From: Sepiola atlantica
Lineage: Eukaryota; Mollusca; Cephalopoda; Sepiida; Sepiolidae
Reading direction: 5' to 3'
Assembly (NCBI GenBank): GCA_963556195.1
Contig: OY744522.1
Location: forward strand, 32,614,324 to 32,678,323
Length of the DNA stretch: 64,000 nt
Shown here: positions 42,883-54,361 of the stretch, piece after piece
Numbering within the stretch: the first letter of the stretch is position 1
How the letters are laid out: each line of letters begins with the position of its first letter
Made by a program: the position numbers and the translations under genes
The notes under the pieces: model-generated
Database searches by the model: none
What the model was told of the DNA's origin: nothing
What the model saw: only the letters and a program-made list of their open reading frames with translations

Positions 42883-44640
42883 TAAAAATAAAAGTGTTTT
42901 TCTTTCTTTCTTCAGAGTCAAGAGTAATTATGAAGTGAGGCAGAAACAAATAGCTAACTATGTATTTACCAAGACATAAGTAGTAAAAATCTTTTCGGTA
43001 ATCGTCATTTTTTTAATTAAGTAAGTACAAATAAAATATGTTCATCATCACGCGATGTTAAGAAATGAAAATATTATGATAATTATTATTCAAATAAAGT
43101 TTTAGTAACTCGAAGGTAAGTGGAAGAAACAAAGCTTGTTTTGATCACACGGTAGTAAAAATAAGCTTTCAAATTACAGCCCATTAAAATTAAATTACAG
43201 CCCATTAAAATTAAATTACATCCCATTAAAATTAAATTACAGCCCATTAAAATTTAATTTGCATCCGTGATTATTCTTTCGGTCTCATTATTATTATCAG
43301 TTATTATTAAAATTTAAGACTAAGCCTCCCCTGCTTTGCCCATAAAATTAAATGTTCATATGTCATTATTGAAGCGAGCTTTACCATGTCCTACATAATA
43401 TAGTAAACTAAGGCCTGTTAACTGGAAAATGATATCATGCTGTGAAGTAAAAAACGAGATCGATTGAAAGTCAGACTATGAGTATTTTGACCGCTCCCTT
43501 AACATAAAAATTCATAAAAATCCAGAAAATCAACCAATTTAAATGAAATGTTTAGCATTTATCAAGTAACGATCACGGAATACGATTAACCCATTATTTT
43601 AGTAGAAATCCCAGTGTAGATATATTGTCAGAGTCCGAAATTCTCAAGCTATCTTATAGTATAATGTATTGATGTAATGAATAGATGCACGTATACGTTA
43701 CAATAGCCGTGTATTTGAGGTGTGTATTTAACTTTTATAAAGTTAATTAATGTAAAACTTACGACTAATAAATATTTGGTGTTTGCTTTAAGTTAAATAA
43801 TGTTCTTTTAAAACCATTCGTAAATCATGTGTATTAATGTTAGAAAATGTGAAAGATTATTACTGAAATGTGCCCTCGTAGCGTTGACAACGAGTAGAGG
43901 CAAAACAATGCATTTTAATTAATAATTTATCCAGGTGTAATCGATGAATATCATATTTCATTTTCATAAAAGGGTGAGAACTGAAGGAAGCAAAAATCTA
44001 AAATATTGAGCCGGATTAAATAGTGAAAATCAATGAATTTGAATGCAGATTAGCTTTTTTTTATTCAGAACAGAGACCACTGTATAGCAAAAATGAACGA
44101 GAAAAAATACTTTATGTAGATTTCGTTTATAAAGCTATTCCGGTCAATGAAATAGGTTGAATCTCACTTGACTTCGTATATAAAATACGTAAAAAACGCA
44201 TGAACTTGGATCTCCATTTAATAAGCAATTACAATTGAATAGAAAATTAAATTGTTCGGCTGATTGTCAAATAGCATTTTACGAGGTTAAAACTATCGTT
44301 ACTCTAGAATTATTATTTTGATCTTCCTAAGACATAATCATAGTATCAAATGTTCGTTAATAACGGTTGTCGCTGCATTTTTACAATACAAGCTTCATCG
44401 CACTATCTCAGAACATCTGTAGAAAAAACAAGTATATTGAAATACGAGAAAAGGTCATTGCAATACAATTTACAATAAAAAAAATCTCAACGTTGTATGG
44501 TACAACGCGATGATTTTCAATCGGGAAATCAAAGACAATAATATTCTTTAAAAATGTTAATATATAATACGTAGTCAAATAGAAATATAAATTATAAGGA
44601 ATTAAAACCATTTACTGCGAAAAACATAATTTCAATACGT
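42883..44640. other. AT-rich non-coding stretch
   Basis: Apart from the 21-bp tandem repeat at 43172 nothing is recognised. Confidence 0.55.
43172..43258 (+). repeat. 21-bp tandem repeat, four units
   Basis: Units read ttacagcccattaaaattaaa with one variant (ttacatccc). Confidence 0.95.
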
Positions 44641-44692
44641 GACAGTTGCTTACGTGGTGATCTTGTATACATTGCCAATAATAATAGTCTCT

Positions 44693-44713
44693 TTCTTTCT
44701 CTCTCTCTCTCTA

Positions 44714-44744
<31 letters not shown>

Positions 44745-44745
44745 G

Positions 44746-44778
<33 letters not shown>

Positions 44779-45096
44779 TACTATTTCATGTATCCATATC
44801 AAATTTTATGAGGAGATATAATTTTTTATGTATTAATTTTCAGTATTTACTTCAACAGTGCTCGATGCGTAAGTAAAGCTAGGTAGTAAGCTATGAAAAT
44901 ATATTTATGGAAATTAAGCTACATAGAGGCTCCCGCGTTTAATCCCGGGGGGGGGATCTTCAGGCTAAAATGCATCAAAAATGCATTTTAGCCTGAAGAT
45001 TCCCCCGGGGATGACACGTGGGAGCCTCTGCGTAGCTTAATTTCCATAAATATATTTTCATTGCTTACTACATATACACACACACACACACACACT

Positions 45097-45142
<46 letters not shown>
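44693..45142 (+). repeat. Foldback element family F1, copy 2, with flanking (TC/TA/CA)n
   Basis: Left microsatellites lie at 44696-44778. A left flank is shared with copy 1 (gagatataattttttatgt, ttcagtatttacttcaacag). The inverted repeat is 44886-45068, with arms of about 85 bp that include a perfect inner hairpin (atgcattttagcctgaagat). (CA)n-(TA)n follows at 45074-45142. Inner arm sequence differs from copy 1, while the outer gtaagc...gaggctccc part is shared. Confidence 0.87.
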
Positions 45143-45143
<1 letters not shown>

Positions 45144-45161
45144 CAGAAGATCAGTAATTTG

Positions 45162-45222
45162 TCTCTTTCACCAGACTCTCTTCATCCTCTGTTTACCAGA
45201 GGCTGAAGAGAGTCCGGTAAAG
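45162..45222. repeat. Hairpin of about 26-bp arms
   Basis: ccagactctcttcatcctctg faces cagaggctgaagagagtccgg across tttac. It stands right after the (TA)n tract of the F1 copy. Confidence 0.8.
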
Positions 45223-45382
45223 GATAAGTATTATAGATCCCCTTTGTTTGCCTTTGAAACTGACGGTACCGATGTTTTTCTGATTTTCTGTAATACATAT
45301 GTAAATAAACATTACGCACTTAATTTTGAACTTTCTTAATAATCGTACACTCTGCTGTGGTTCTCTCCCACAAACTTTACAA

Positions 45383-45385
<3 letters not shown>

Positions 45386-45458
<73 letters not shown>
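45386..45458. repeat. (CA)n-(TA)n microsatellite
   Basis: CA run, then about 28 TA units. Confidence 0.95.
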
Positions 45459-45460
<2 letters not shown>

Positions 45461-45479
45461 TAATGGTCCATTGATGCAT

Positions 45480-46365
45480 CAAGTGTGGTGCGCTGTGTGT
45501 TGTGTGCTCGTCACCTCCCTCTTCCAGTCCCCACCGCTGCCTGGTCTAGGCGAAAAGGGAGCAGAGTGCGTAAGTCTTCCCTGCCAGTAGATAGCCTCTC
45601 TACAGGCAAGCTCCATGCAGTGGCTCCCCGTGGCGACACACGTCAATTGAGTATCTTGCGGACTCAAGCAGAACTACAGGAGACTCTGAGGTGGTATGCT
45701 TCCAGACATGCGACATGCCAGGTCGATCGCTGTATAGACAAGCCCTGATGTCCATTAACAGGCCCACAGCTTACCCATAGATGTAGGCCTGTTCATGGAC
45801 ATCAGGGCTTGTCCAATAGTACCACTGCCTTGTGGTTATTCGTTTTTTTCGATAAAGGCTAAGGGAGTAATCCCCAGCAGAAAATCTGGAATATAGCTCC
45901 ACAGGCAGACAAGCTCTGTACTTAGCTCTTCTTTGGCAGCTACTGCAGTTTACCTGGGGCCGGACGTACTGGTACTTCCATTCTTTCTGGTCAACATCAG
46001 CAAGACCGAGAGGGGATTCTGACAATTGGGCAACTCAGTCTCTCCATAGATCTGCCCTGGCCAGCGCTCCGGAGAGAAAACTTCAGCTATGCATCTGTAT
46101 AGGACTAAACAGGGGAGTGACAGTAATCGGCTATAAGCTTACAGCTCAATTGGCGTACAGCTGGACGCCAGGGGTCGATCCCGACGGTGGGAGAGGTTAT
46201 TTAACCTCATTGGACAGCTACCGCCCGCTATAATGCTGAGCAGCAAGGTGCTATCCCGCCACTGGCCACCTGCTTTACTGGGTGCGTGAGGCATAGGATC
46301 ATTCCAACAAGTGGTCAGCAACCATTGCACCAAACAAAAACAAAAGAAGTACAAAGAAACCAGCA
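45480..46365 (+). mobile_element. 5' UTR of an RTE-type LINE
   Basis: GC-richer DNA than its surroundings, leading straight into the endonuclease frame. It contains a strong hairpin: gacaagccctgatgtccat at 45737-45755 and its exact complement at 45795-45813. It also contains gggtcgatcccg (46164-46175), a B-box-like motif. Assignment to the LINE rests on position and composition. Confidence 0.55.
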
Positions 46366-46790
46366 CTTAGGATAGGGTGCTGGAATGTCCGTACTATGAT
46401 GACTGGCCTATCTACTGACATACTCAACATCTCCGATGTCCGAAAAACTGCCACCATTAACAACGAGCTACTGAGACTAAAGGTAGACATTGCTGCACTA
46501 CAAGAAACTTGCTTAGCAGACTCCGGATGCCTAAAAGAATCAGACTATACCTTCTTTAGGCAAAGGAAGAAAGAATAGGAAGTTCGCAAACACGGTGTTG
46601 GTTTTGCAGTCAGAAACTCACTGCTTCAAAATGTACAACTCTGTGATTCAGCCACTGAATGCATAATTTCACTGCGTCTGAACACCAGAGATTGATCAAT
46701 TAATCTATTGTGTGTGTACACCCCAACACTCGTGACACCTGACAACACAAAGGAGCACTTCTACACTCAGTTGGATGGTTCTATGATATA
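46366..46790 (+). pseudogene. RTE-type LINE, APE endonuclease N-terminus, 3'-truncated
   Basis: The frame reads RIGCWNVRTMMTGLSTDI, then LLRLKVDIAALQETCLADSG, where LQET carries the metal-binding Glu of APE-type endonucleases. KHGVGFAVRNSLLQ, ISLRLNTRD and LCVYTPTL follow. In-frame stops lie near 46576 and 46695. Similarity ends at about 46790, before the rest of the nuclease and the RT. Losing the 3' part is unusual for a LINE insertion, which normally loses its 5' end, so a later deletion or recombination is likely. Confidence 0.85.
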
Positions 46791-47119
46791 TTTCGAGGTG
46801 ATACCTCTTCATCAAATCAAAGTGATTACATTTTCCTGAATCTCGCGTAGTCTTAAGTGCTGGTGATATATTACGTACATTACTTTAAGCAAACTACATC
46901 ACTTCCTGGTGTTAGATTTAATGCAACAAACGACCATTCTGACGTAAATGGTTCATTGTTTTAATGGAAATGCCTTTTATACTGATATAAAAGATTAGCT
47001 ATTTTTTCAATCTTGATTTCTTTGTTTAATATGTAACATTTCTTTCCGTCTTTCTTGACGGAACAGGTATTTTTGTTACAAAGTAAAATACAACAATAGT
47101 TTACGACTGGAAACCCCGA
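46791..47119. other. No recognisable feature
   Basis: No element motif seen between the RTE break and the integrase relic. Confidence 0.45.
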
Positions 47120-47960
47120 AGTGGCAAACGAGGAGCTATGTTTACTGGTCATGTGTGGACCGTAATATTGAAGTATGGTAAGTTCTTGCAATGATTGCAC
47201 GTCGTCGGCAAAATTGTAAGCAGTAAAAACGCAACCGTAGCCCCAAATAGTCGTGATCAAATTTAAATGACCGAAAGGTGGATTTTATGATCTAGTTATA
47301 GTAGATAGTTTTACATTGGCTCAACATTGTAAACTGTAGAACCAGGAATGATAACTACATCTTGCCGAAATGTTTTCCAAATTGAGGATACTGAATACAA
47401 TGGTGACCGATAATGGAACGTATTTTCCTTCAGTTGATTTTGTTTTATATATTGCAACTGTCAAACTATTAAATGTAACCATTCTACCGCACCGCCCATC
47501 GTCAAACGGAAGGTTTGTTGGCAGGTTTCAGATATCATTACGCCAAGAAATGAAGGGGACGAGACAGTGAAAGACAATTCAGCAGTTTTTGGCTATCGCT
47601 ATACATTCTCATAAGCCAGTCACTATCGATTGAGTTTCGCCAGTCGAACTAATGTTCAGTCGCAAAATAACTACTATTTTGATTGAATGTTTCCGAGAAG
47701 CTTTTACATTAATAATATAGCGATACGATCGTTTCGAAAAGACGAACCGATGTTATTTCAAGTTGGCAGACGGAAATAGGAAGCCGTAAAAATTCATGGA
47801 CGTGTCAGTAAAATAATTTGCATAATTAACTGAAGCGGGTGTCTACATAAGATATATCAATCAGATACGGGTTAGGAAGTTTACAATGGAGAAAGCGACA
47901 GAACCAGTCAAGTTACTATGTGATAACATAGGTCGTGTTGCTCAGGGAGATGTTTTCTAC
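47120..47960 (+). pseudogene. Ty3/gypsy integrase relic
   Basis: YVYWSCVDRNIEVW (about 47130-47175) is the end of the zinc-binding region. From 47370, FSKLRILNTMVTDNGTYF carries the second catalytic Asp (TDNGT), and HRPSSNGRFVGRFQISLR the S-N-G region before the catalytic Glu, which appears lost. Then in other frames: SPVELMFSRKI (about 47635), NRCYFKLADGNRK (about 47745) and YINQIRVRKF near the end. The order fits an integrase from zinc domain to C-terminus with several stops. Confidence 0.83.
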
Positions 47961-49850
47961 TTCATGGGGAGCTATTTGATAACCCAAAGGAAGTAAAATG
48001 TGCTCGTCTGAGTTACTTAAAAAAACGTAATTGACTCGAGATTTTCTTAAAGAAAACGTAAGTGGCTAGAAATCTGTCATACTAACCAAGCAAGCCATTA
48101 GTGGACATATTGCTTTTAAATTTGTATTTGAGTAAAAACAACAAAAACAGGGATATTGGCAGGGTCAATAAAGTACTGGACAAAATGGATATACGACTGT
48201 AATTAAAAAATAATATACTTTTTCTTTTTTTCAGTAAAAGAAAAATTATGTACCAAATTATTTTTTTTAAATATATAAAAATTTAGAAAAACAATACTAA
48301 ATAATTCTAAAAAAATATTATGAACGTAATTCAGAAAATAATATATATAATTTTTTATCAAGTAATTATTATTAAAAAGCAAATAGTTCAAAACTAAATA
48401 TAAATATGTAAATTATAAATTAAAACACTTTTTCAAGAATTATTTGTCACAATTCGCTGAGCAATTTTACTTTTCTTGATTTACTTCACATCTTTCTGAT
48501 TCCCTAAGTAGTTTTTTAAAAAATATATGTTGTGAGTTAATAAGTAACTTAATAGAAAAGTGTTATTAATTTATTTTTATTTAGTTTAATAACTAACACG
48601 GAGTTAGAGTAGGAAAACGATGTTTTACTTAAATAAAGGAATAATTAAAAAAGAACCTGAATCTCTTAAAAAAAACAATAACCTGAAGAAAAAATTCTGA
48701 AAATGTCAACAAAATAATTATTTAAAAACACACACTAAAATAAACAGGAAAAAAATTGGCAATTTATGTTCTTTTAAGGAGGATGGTTTATTCATAAAAG
48801 CGATTTTCTGTCGGACAAAGTCTGTAATATCTTCTGTATTATGTTACGTGCCGGATAAAATATAATGTTATGTTCGTATTATTATCTGGACGCTACACAT
48901 TAATATTTATTTTTTACCGGAAGGTTTAGCTCGAAAGCGAGTTCCCTGAGCTCTGCGATATGGTTAACAGTGGGACAAACGAGATGGGATGATTAGAAAA
49001 AGAAACAGACACAAGGCAAGAATAAAAATGAACAGTCAAATGTTATATCAAACGAATAGGATCAAAAATCAAGGCAAACAACAACAATGGGTATTGTCTT
49101 TTCTCATATAGATAGATTTCCTCCAAAAACTTAAAACATGTCCATATTTATCAATAGTTTTTAAAGTCCACTTAAGGAATACATATTTTTCTATTCATGA
49201 CATTTTTCTATTCTTTTGTTTATTTTATCATTTCTTTTCTCTCATTATTCCTCAATTCGACATCTTCGATCCGACTCCCTACAACTCTTCAATTCAACAT
49301 CTTCGATCTGACTGCCTGTTGATTCGGTGCCAAGCCCCTCAATAGTCGTCTGCTAATTTTTTCCAGTTTTATTTCTGTTTTTACTTCCTCTTCTGTTCAC
49401 CCTTGCCCTCGCCCACTCTTATTCCCATGAAGTCATGCCGAGCGTAAGGAAGAAAAGGGAAACAAACATCAGCATATGTTCAGATAAAGCCCCCCCCCTC
49501 CGTTATTCTTTACCTTTTTATCTGTCTCTGTTATACGCACACATATACACAATAAATGCGCGTGCGTGGTGGTCGTTTTTCCTTTTCTTTCTTTTTCACC
49601 GAGAATTTCGTTTTGATTTCAATTTCAAAACCCCGATCAATGATATTTTTTTGTTTGAAATCGACATTTAAGTGTTGAATCCTCTCCATATGCAACAATT
49701 ACTCATTTTTGAAAAGAAAATTATTTTTACATTTTTTAAAAAAAGTTACATTTTCATTATTAGTTAAACTTAAACCGAATCCTTACTTCATAATAAGCAT
49801 TATTTCTAAATCTTTATGTGACAATTAATTTTAAAAAATCAAAGAATATT
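47961..49850. other. AT-rich non-coding stretch
   Basis: No recognised element. catcttcgatccgactccct and catcttcgatctgactgcct (about 49261 and 49299) form a short direct repeat. The open stretch at 49435-49671 has no known product. Confidence 0.55.
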
Positions 49851-49857
49851 TTATGTT

Positions 49858-52803
49858 TTGGAACATAATAATCTTCTAGTGTGTTCAAAAATGTTTTCTT
49901 TCAGAAAATACATTCACTTTTTCAGGTGTTCAAGTAAAACACTACTTCGAAAACTGTCGCCTCCCCACCCTCCTGAAATTATGATTGAACAATTAGATAT
50001 TACTCCTGAAATTATGATTGAACAATTAGATATTACTCCTGAAATTATGATTGAACAATTAGATATTACTCCTGAAATTATGATTGAACAATTAGATATT
50101 ACTCCTGAAATTATGATTGAACAATTAGATATTACTCCTGAAATTATGATTGAACAATTAGATATTACTCCTGAAATTATGATTGAACAATTAGATATTA
50201 CTCCTGAAATTATGATTGAACAATTAGATATTACTCCTGAAATTATGATTGAACAATTAGATATTACTCCTGAAATTATGATTGAACAATTAGATATTAC
50301 TCCTGAAATTATGATTGAACAATTAGATATTACTCCTGAAATTATGATTGAACAATTAGATATTACTCCTGAAATTATGATTGAACAATTAGATATTACT
50401 CCTGAAATTATGATTGAACAATTAGATATTACTCCTGAAATTATGATTGAACAATTAGATATTACTCCTGAAATTATGATTGAACAATTAGATATTACTC
50501 CTGAAATTATGATTGAACAATTAGATATTACTCCTGAAATTATGATTGAACAATTAGATATTACTCCTGAAATTATGATTGAACAATTAGATATTACTCC
50601 AGAAATTATGATTGAACAATTAGATATTACTCCTGAAATTATGATTGAACAATTAGATATTACTCCTGAAATTATGATTGAACAATTAGATATTACTCCT
50701 GAAATTATGATTGAACAATTAGATATTACTCCTGAAATTATGATTGAACAATTAGATATTACTCCTGAAATTATGATTGAACAATTAGATATTACTCCTG
50801 AAATTATGATTGAACAATTAGATATTACTCCTGAAATTATGATTGAACAATTAGATATTACTCCAGAAATTATGATTGAACAATTAGATATTACTCCTGA
50901 AATTATGATTGAACAATTAGATATTACTCCAGAAATTATGATTGAACAATTAGATATTACTCCTGAAATTATGATTGAACAATTAGATATTACTCCTGAA
51001 ATTATGATTGAACAATTAGATATTACTCCTGAAATTATGATTGAACAATTAGATATTACTCCTGAAATTATGATTGAACAATTAGATATTACTCCTGAAA
51101 TTATGATTGAACAATTAGATATTACTCCTGAAATTATGATTGAACAATTAGATATTACTCCTGAAATTATGATTGAACAATTAGATATTACTCCTGAAAT
51201 TATGATTGAACAATTAGATATTACTCCTGAAATTATGATTGAACAATTAGATATTACTCCTGAAATAATGATTGAACAATTAGATATTACTCCTGAAATT
51301 ATGATTGAACAATTAGATATTACTCCTGAAATTATGATTGAACAATTAGATATTACTCCTGAAATTATGATTGAACAATTAGATATTACTCCTGAAATTA
51401 TGATTGAACAATTAGATATTACTCCTGAAATTATGATTGAACAATTAGATATTACTCCTGAAATTATGATTGAACAATTAGATATTACTCCTGAAATTAT
51501 GATTGAACAATTAGATATTACTCCTGAAATTATGATTGAACAATTAGATATTACTCCTGAAATTATGATTGAACAATTAGATATTACTCCTGAAATTATG
51601 ATTGAACAATTAGATATTACTCCTGAAATTATGATTGAACAATTAGATATTACTCCTGAAATTATGATTGAACAATTAGATATTACTCCTGATATTATGA
51701 TTGAACAATTAGATATTACTCCTGAAATTATGATTGAACAATTAGATATTACTCCTGAAATTATGATTGAACAATTAGATATTACTCCTGAAATTATGAT
51801 TGAACAATTAGATATTACTCCTGAAATTATGATTGAACAATTAGATATTACTCCTGAAATTATGATTGAACAATTAGATATTACTCCTGAAATTATGATT
51901 GAACAATTAGATATTACTCCTGAAATTATGATTGAACAATTAGATATTACTCCTGAAATTATGATTGAACAATTAGATATTACTCCTGAAATTATGATTG
52001 AACAATTAGATATTACTCCTGAAATTATGATTGAACAATTAGATATTACTCCTGAAATTATGATTGAACAATTAGATATTACTCCTGAAATTATGATTGA
52101 ACAATTAGATATTACTCCTGAAATTATGATTGAACAATTAGATATTACTCCTGAAATTATGATTGAACAATTAGATATTACTCCTGAAATTATGATTGAA
52201 CAATTAGATATTACTCCTGAAATTATGATTGAACAATTAGATATTACTCCTGAAATTATGATTGAACAATTAGATATTACTCCTGAAATTATGATTGAAC
52301 AATTAGATATTACTCCAGAAATTATGATTGAACAATTAGATATTACTCCTGAAATTATGATTGAACAATTAGATATTACTCCTGAAATTATGATTGAACA
52401 ATTAGATATTACTCCTGAAATTATGATTGAACAATTAGATATTACTCCTGAAATTATGATTGAACAATTAGATATTACTCCTGAAATTATGATTGAACAA
52501 TTAGATATTACTCCTGAAATTATGATTGAACAATTAGATATTACTCCTGAAATTATGATTGAACAATTAGATATTACTCCTGAAATTATGATTGAACAAT
52601 TAGATATTACTCCTGAAATTATGATTGAACAATTAGATATTACTCCTGAAATTATGATTGAACAATTAGATATTACTCCTGATATTATGATTGAACAATT
52701 AGATATTACTCCTGAAATTATGATTGAACAATTAGATATTACTACTGAAATTATGATTGAACAATTAGATATTACTAACCACAGACATGGTGATATGTTT
52801 TGA
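49858..52803 (+). CDS. Open frame of 981 codons with 85 EIMIEQLDITP repeats; gene or minisatellite unknown
   Basis: A 39-codon lead (MEHNNLLVCSKMFSFRKY..., ending LSPPHPP) is followed by 84 full copies and one ten-residue copy of the 11-mer EIMIEQLDITP. The end is NHRHGDMF and a stop. The DNA unit is 33 bp (gaaattatgattgaacaatt..., 49975-52776). Across 2.8 kb I count eight base changes: four CCT to CCA and one ATT to ATA (silent), two Glu to Asp and one Pro to Thr. There are no indels or stops. The 33-bp period alone keeps the frame open, and one minus-strand frame is also open, so length does not prove coding. A pyrimidine tract and cag at 49894-49904 could be a 3' splice site, making this an exon. 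The repeat is acidic with one Pro per turn. I know no matching family. Confidence 0.45.
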   Translation: MEHNNLLVCSKMFSFRKYIHFFRCSSKTLLRKLSPPHPPEIMIEQLDITPEIMIEQLDITPEIMIEQLDITPEIMIEQLDITPEIMIEQLDITPEIMIEQLDITPEIMIEQLDITPEIMIEQLDITPEIMIEQLDITPEIMIEQLDITPEIMIEQLDITPEIMIEQLDITPEIMIEQLDITPEIMIEQLDITPEIMIEQLDITPEIMIEQLDITPEIMIEQLDITPEIMIEQLDITPEIMIEQLDITPEIMIEQLDITPEIMIEQLDITPEIMIEQLDITPEIMIEQLDITPEIMIEQLDITPEIMIEQLDITPEIMIEQLDITPEIMIEQLDITPEIMIEQLDITPEIMIEQLDITPEIMIEQLDITPEIMIEQLDITPEIMIEQLDITPEIMIEQLDITPEIMIEQLDITPEIMIEQLDITPEIMIEQLDITPEIMIEQLDITPEIMIEQLDITPEIMIEQLDITPEIMIEQLDITPEIMIEQLDITPEIMIEQLDITPEIMIEQLDITPEIMIEQLDITPEIMIEQLDITPEIMIEQLDITPEIMIEQLDITPEIMIEQLDITPEIMIEQLDITPEIMIEQLDITPEIMIEQLDITPEIMIEQLDITPDIMIEQLDITPEIMIEQLDITPEIMIEQLDITPEIMIEQLDITPEIMIEQLDITPEIMIEQLDITPEIMIEQLDITPEIMIEQLDITPEIMIEQLDITPEIMIEQLDITPEIMIEQLDITPEIMIEQLDITPEIMIEQLDITPEIMIEQLDITPEIMIEQLDITPEIMIEQLDITPEIMIEQLDITPEIMIEQLDITPEIMIEQLDITPEIMIEQLDITPEIMIEQLDITPEIMIEQLDITPEIMIEQLDITPEIMIEQLDITPEIMIEQLDITPEIMIEQLDITPEIMIEQLDITPEIMIEQLDITPEIMIEQLDITPEIMIEQLDITPDIMIEQLDITPEIMIEQLDITTEIMIEQLDITNHRHGDMF
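49975..52776 (+). repeat. 33-bp minisatellite, 85 units
   Basis: Almost perfect head-to-tail 33-bp units, with only eight point variants and no length variants. Such uniformity indicates recent expansion or strong homogenisation. Confidence 0.98.
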
Positions 52804-53978
52804 AAATAATATGACGGATCTGTTTATTTTTAAAATTTTCATTGTATTTTTGTTCCAGGAACAATGAAAATTAATCACATTAAACAGATCACAGATTCGG
52901 AAGTTCAACCTGCGATCTTCCGTCACTTTTAAAGTCGCAGGATAAATGGTCAGATCTTTCTAACGCTCCAGAACGTACCTCAATCTTGACGCAATCTTCT
53001 CCCTGTATGAGGGTCAGATTCTTCCCCAAATCGAGTACCGTTGCCACATCTGGTGGGGTGATATATAGAGCACTCTCTTCTGCTTTGACAGAGTACAGAA
53101 TCGACATCGACATCGAAATATAGTGGGGTGATTTTACCCATCCTTGCAGTCCCTTTATCAGTGAAGAGACGTTGCTAGCCTTTCTTTACTCTGTCGTTAT
53201 TTTCATGGTAGGTGCTCGACTCAGTTCCAATCTCTTGTTCTTCTCTGTAAAAAAGTTCACAGCAAAAACTCGTCTAGCGTCAACCACCGTAAAGAATTTT
53301 CCTTTCTACCTGTGTACATAAAAGGAAACGGAACTACCACAACCAAAGTTTCTGTACAAGAACTTCCCACCCGTGGGATTCAATACTGAGAGGCTGTTTC
53401 CCAGCTGAGTACAGCATCGTTGTTTTTAGTCCAATGTTAAAAAAATCATTTTCGATCAACCCTTTATAAATAATCAAATTCTGGCCACCGAAGCCATCGT
53501 TTCCAATACTCTCAAAGGTGTTGGTCATCGCCAACTGACAAACACATTAATCCCTATCCTCATGTGGTCTTCGGATCTTGATAAGAAATGACTTATTAGT
53601 ATATACAGAACTTACAGGGGCTGTGAAGGATAACGCCTAAAAAGACACAGAATAAATATAACTTTAAATAAAGCAATAAAGAACTTTTTGTTAAAATTTC
53701 AAAACTCAATTTATTCAATAATTTTTTTTGCTTTTGTAAATTTGAATGACGTGACAAATACATAAACGCGTACAGTATTACTATTTCTTTATCATTTGAA
53801 TTTATTTCATTTTAGCAATACAACAGTTTATTTTAAAAGGATAAACTACAAAAACGGACATGAATAATTCAGCAACCCAATACTTACAAGTTTGTATTAT
53901 ACATGTACGAAAATAAAAGTGTAGCTTTGTTCGATTCGTTTGGTTCTGCTGTTCTACTGCTAAACACATGGCAGACAG

Positions 53979-53985
<7 letters not shown>
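52804..53985. other. Unrecognised stretch with short inverted repeat
   Basis: gatctgtttatttttaaaat (52828) and the complementary ttaaacagatc (52881-52891) with acaatgaaaatt form an imperfect hairpin. Two minus-strand open stretches, 52889-53113 (SILYSVKAEESALYITPPDV...) and 53334-53534, look protein-like but match nothing I recognise. Confidence 0.4.

Positions 53986-53989
<4 letters not shown>

Positions 53990-54040
<51 letters not shown>
53990..54040. repeat. (TA)n and (TG)n microsatellite
   Basis: TATA run to 54031, then TGTG run. Confidence 0.95.
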
Positions 54041-54045
<5 letters not shown>

Positions 54046-54046
<1 letters not shown>

Positions 54047-54316
54047 ATGATTTATTACTCTTCCATGTATATGCATATATAATATTATAATATGATATAA
54101 TATATTGTGTATATATATCTTAAGTATTTACTTGAACAGTAGTAAATATGTGAGTAGAGGTAAGTAATGCTATGAAAATTTATCTATGGAAAGTAAGCTA
54201 CGCCAAGATGTCCATGTTTAATTCCTACAAGAAAATTATCAGGGTAAATGCTGATTTGCTGTGGAAATAAAACATGCACACTTCATGTAGATCACTTGCC
54301 ATGAATAAATAGTTTA

Positions 54317-54352
<36 letters not shown>
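54046..54352 (+). repeat. Foldback family F1, eroded copy 3, with (TA)n
   Basis: Keeps tcaagtatttactt-like, gagtagaggtaagtaatgct and gaaagtaagctacg phrases of copies 1 and 2, in order. The arms are now only weakly complementary. (TA)n follows at 54318-54352. Confidence 0.6.
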
Positions 54353-54358
<6 letters not shown>

Positions 54359-54361
54359 CTC

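Noticed and set aside
46961..47260. 99-codon minus-strand frame
   Set aside because: It lies opposite the integrase relic and has no recognisable product.
49975..52776. CRISPR-like direct repeats
   Set aside because: The 33-bp units are contiguous, without spacers.
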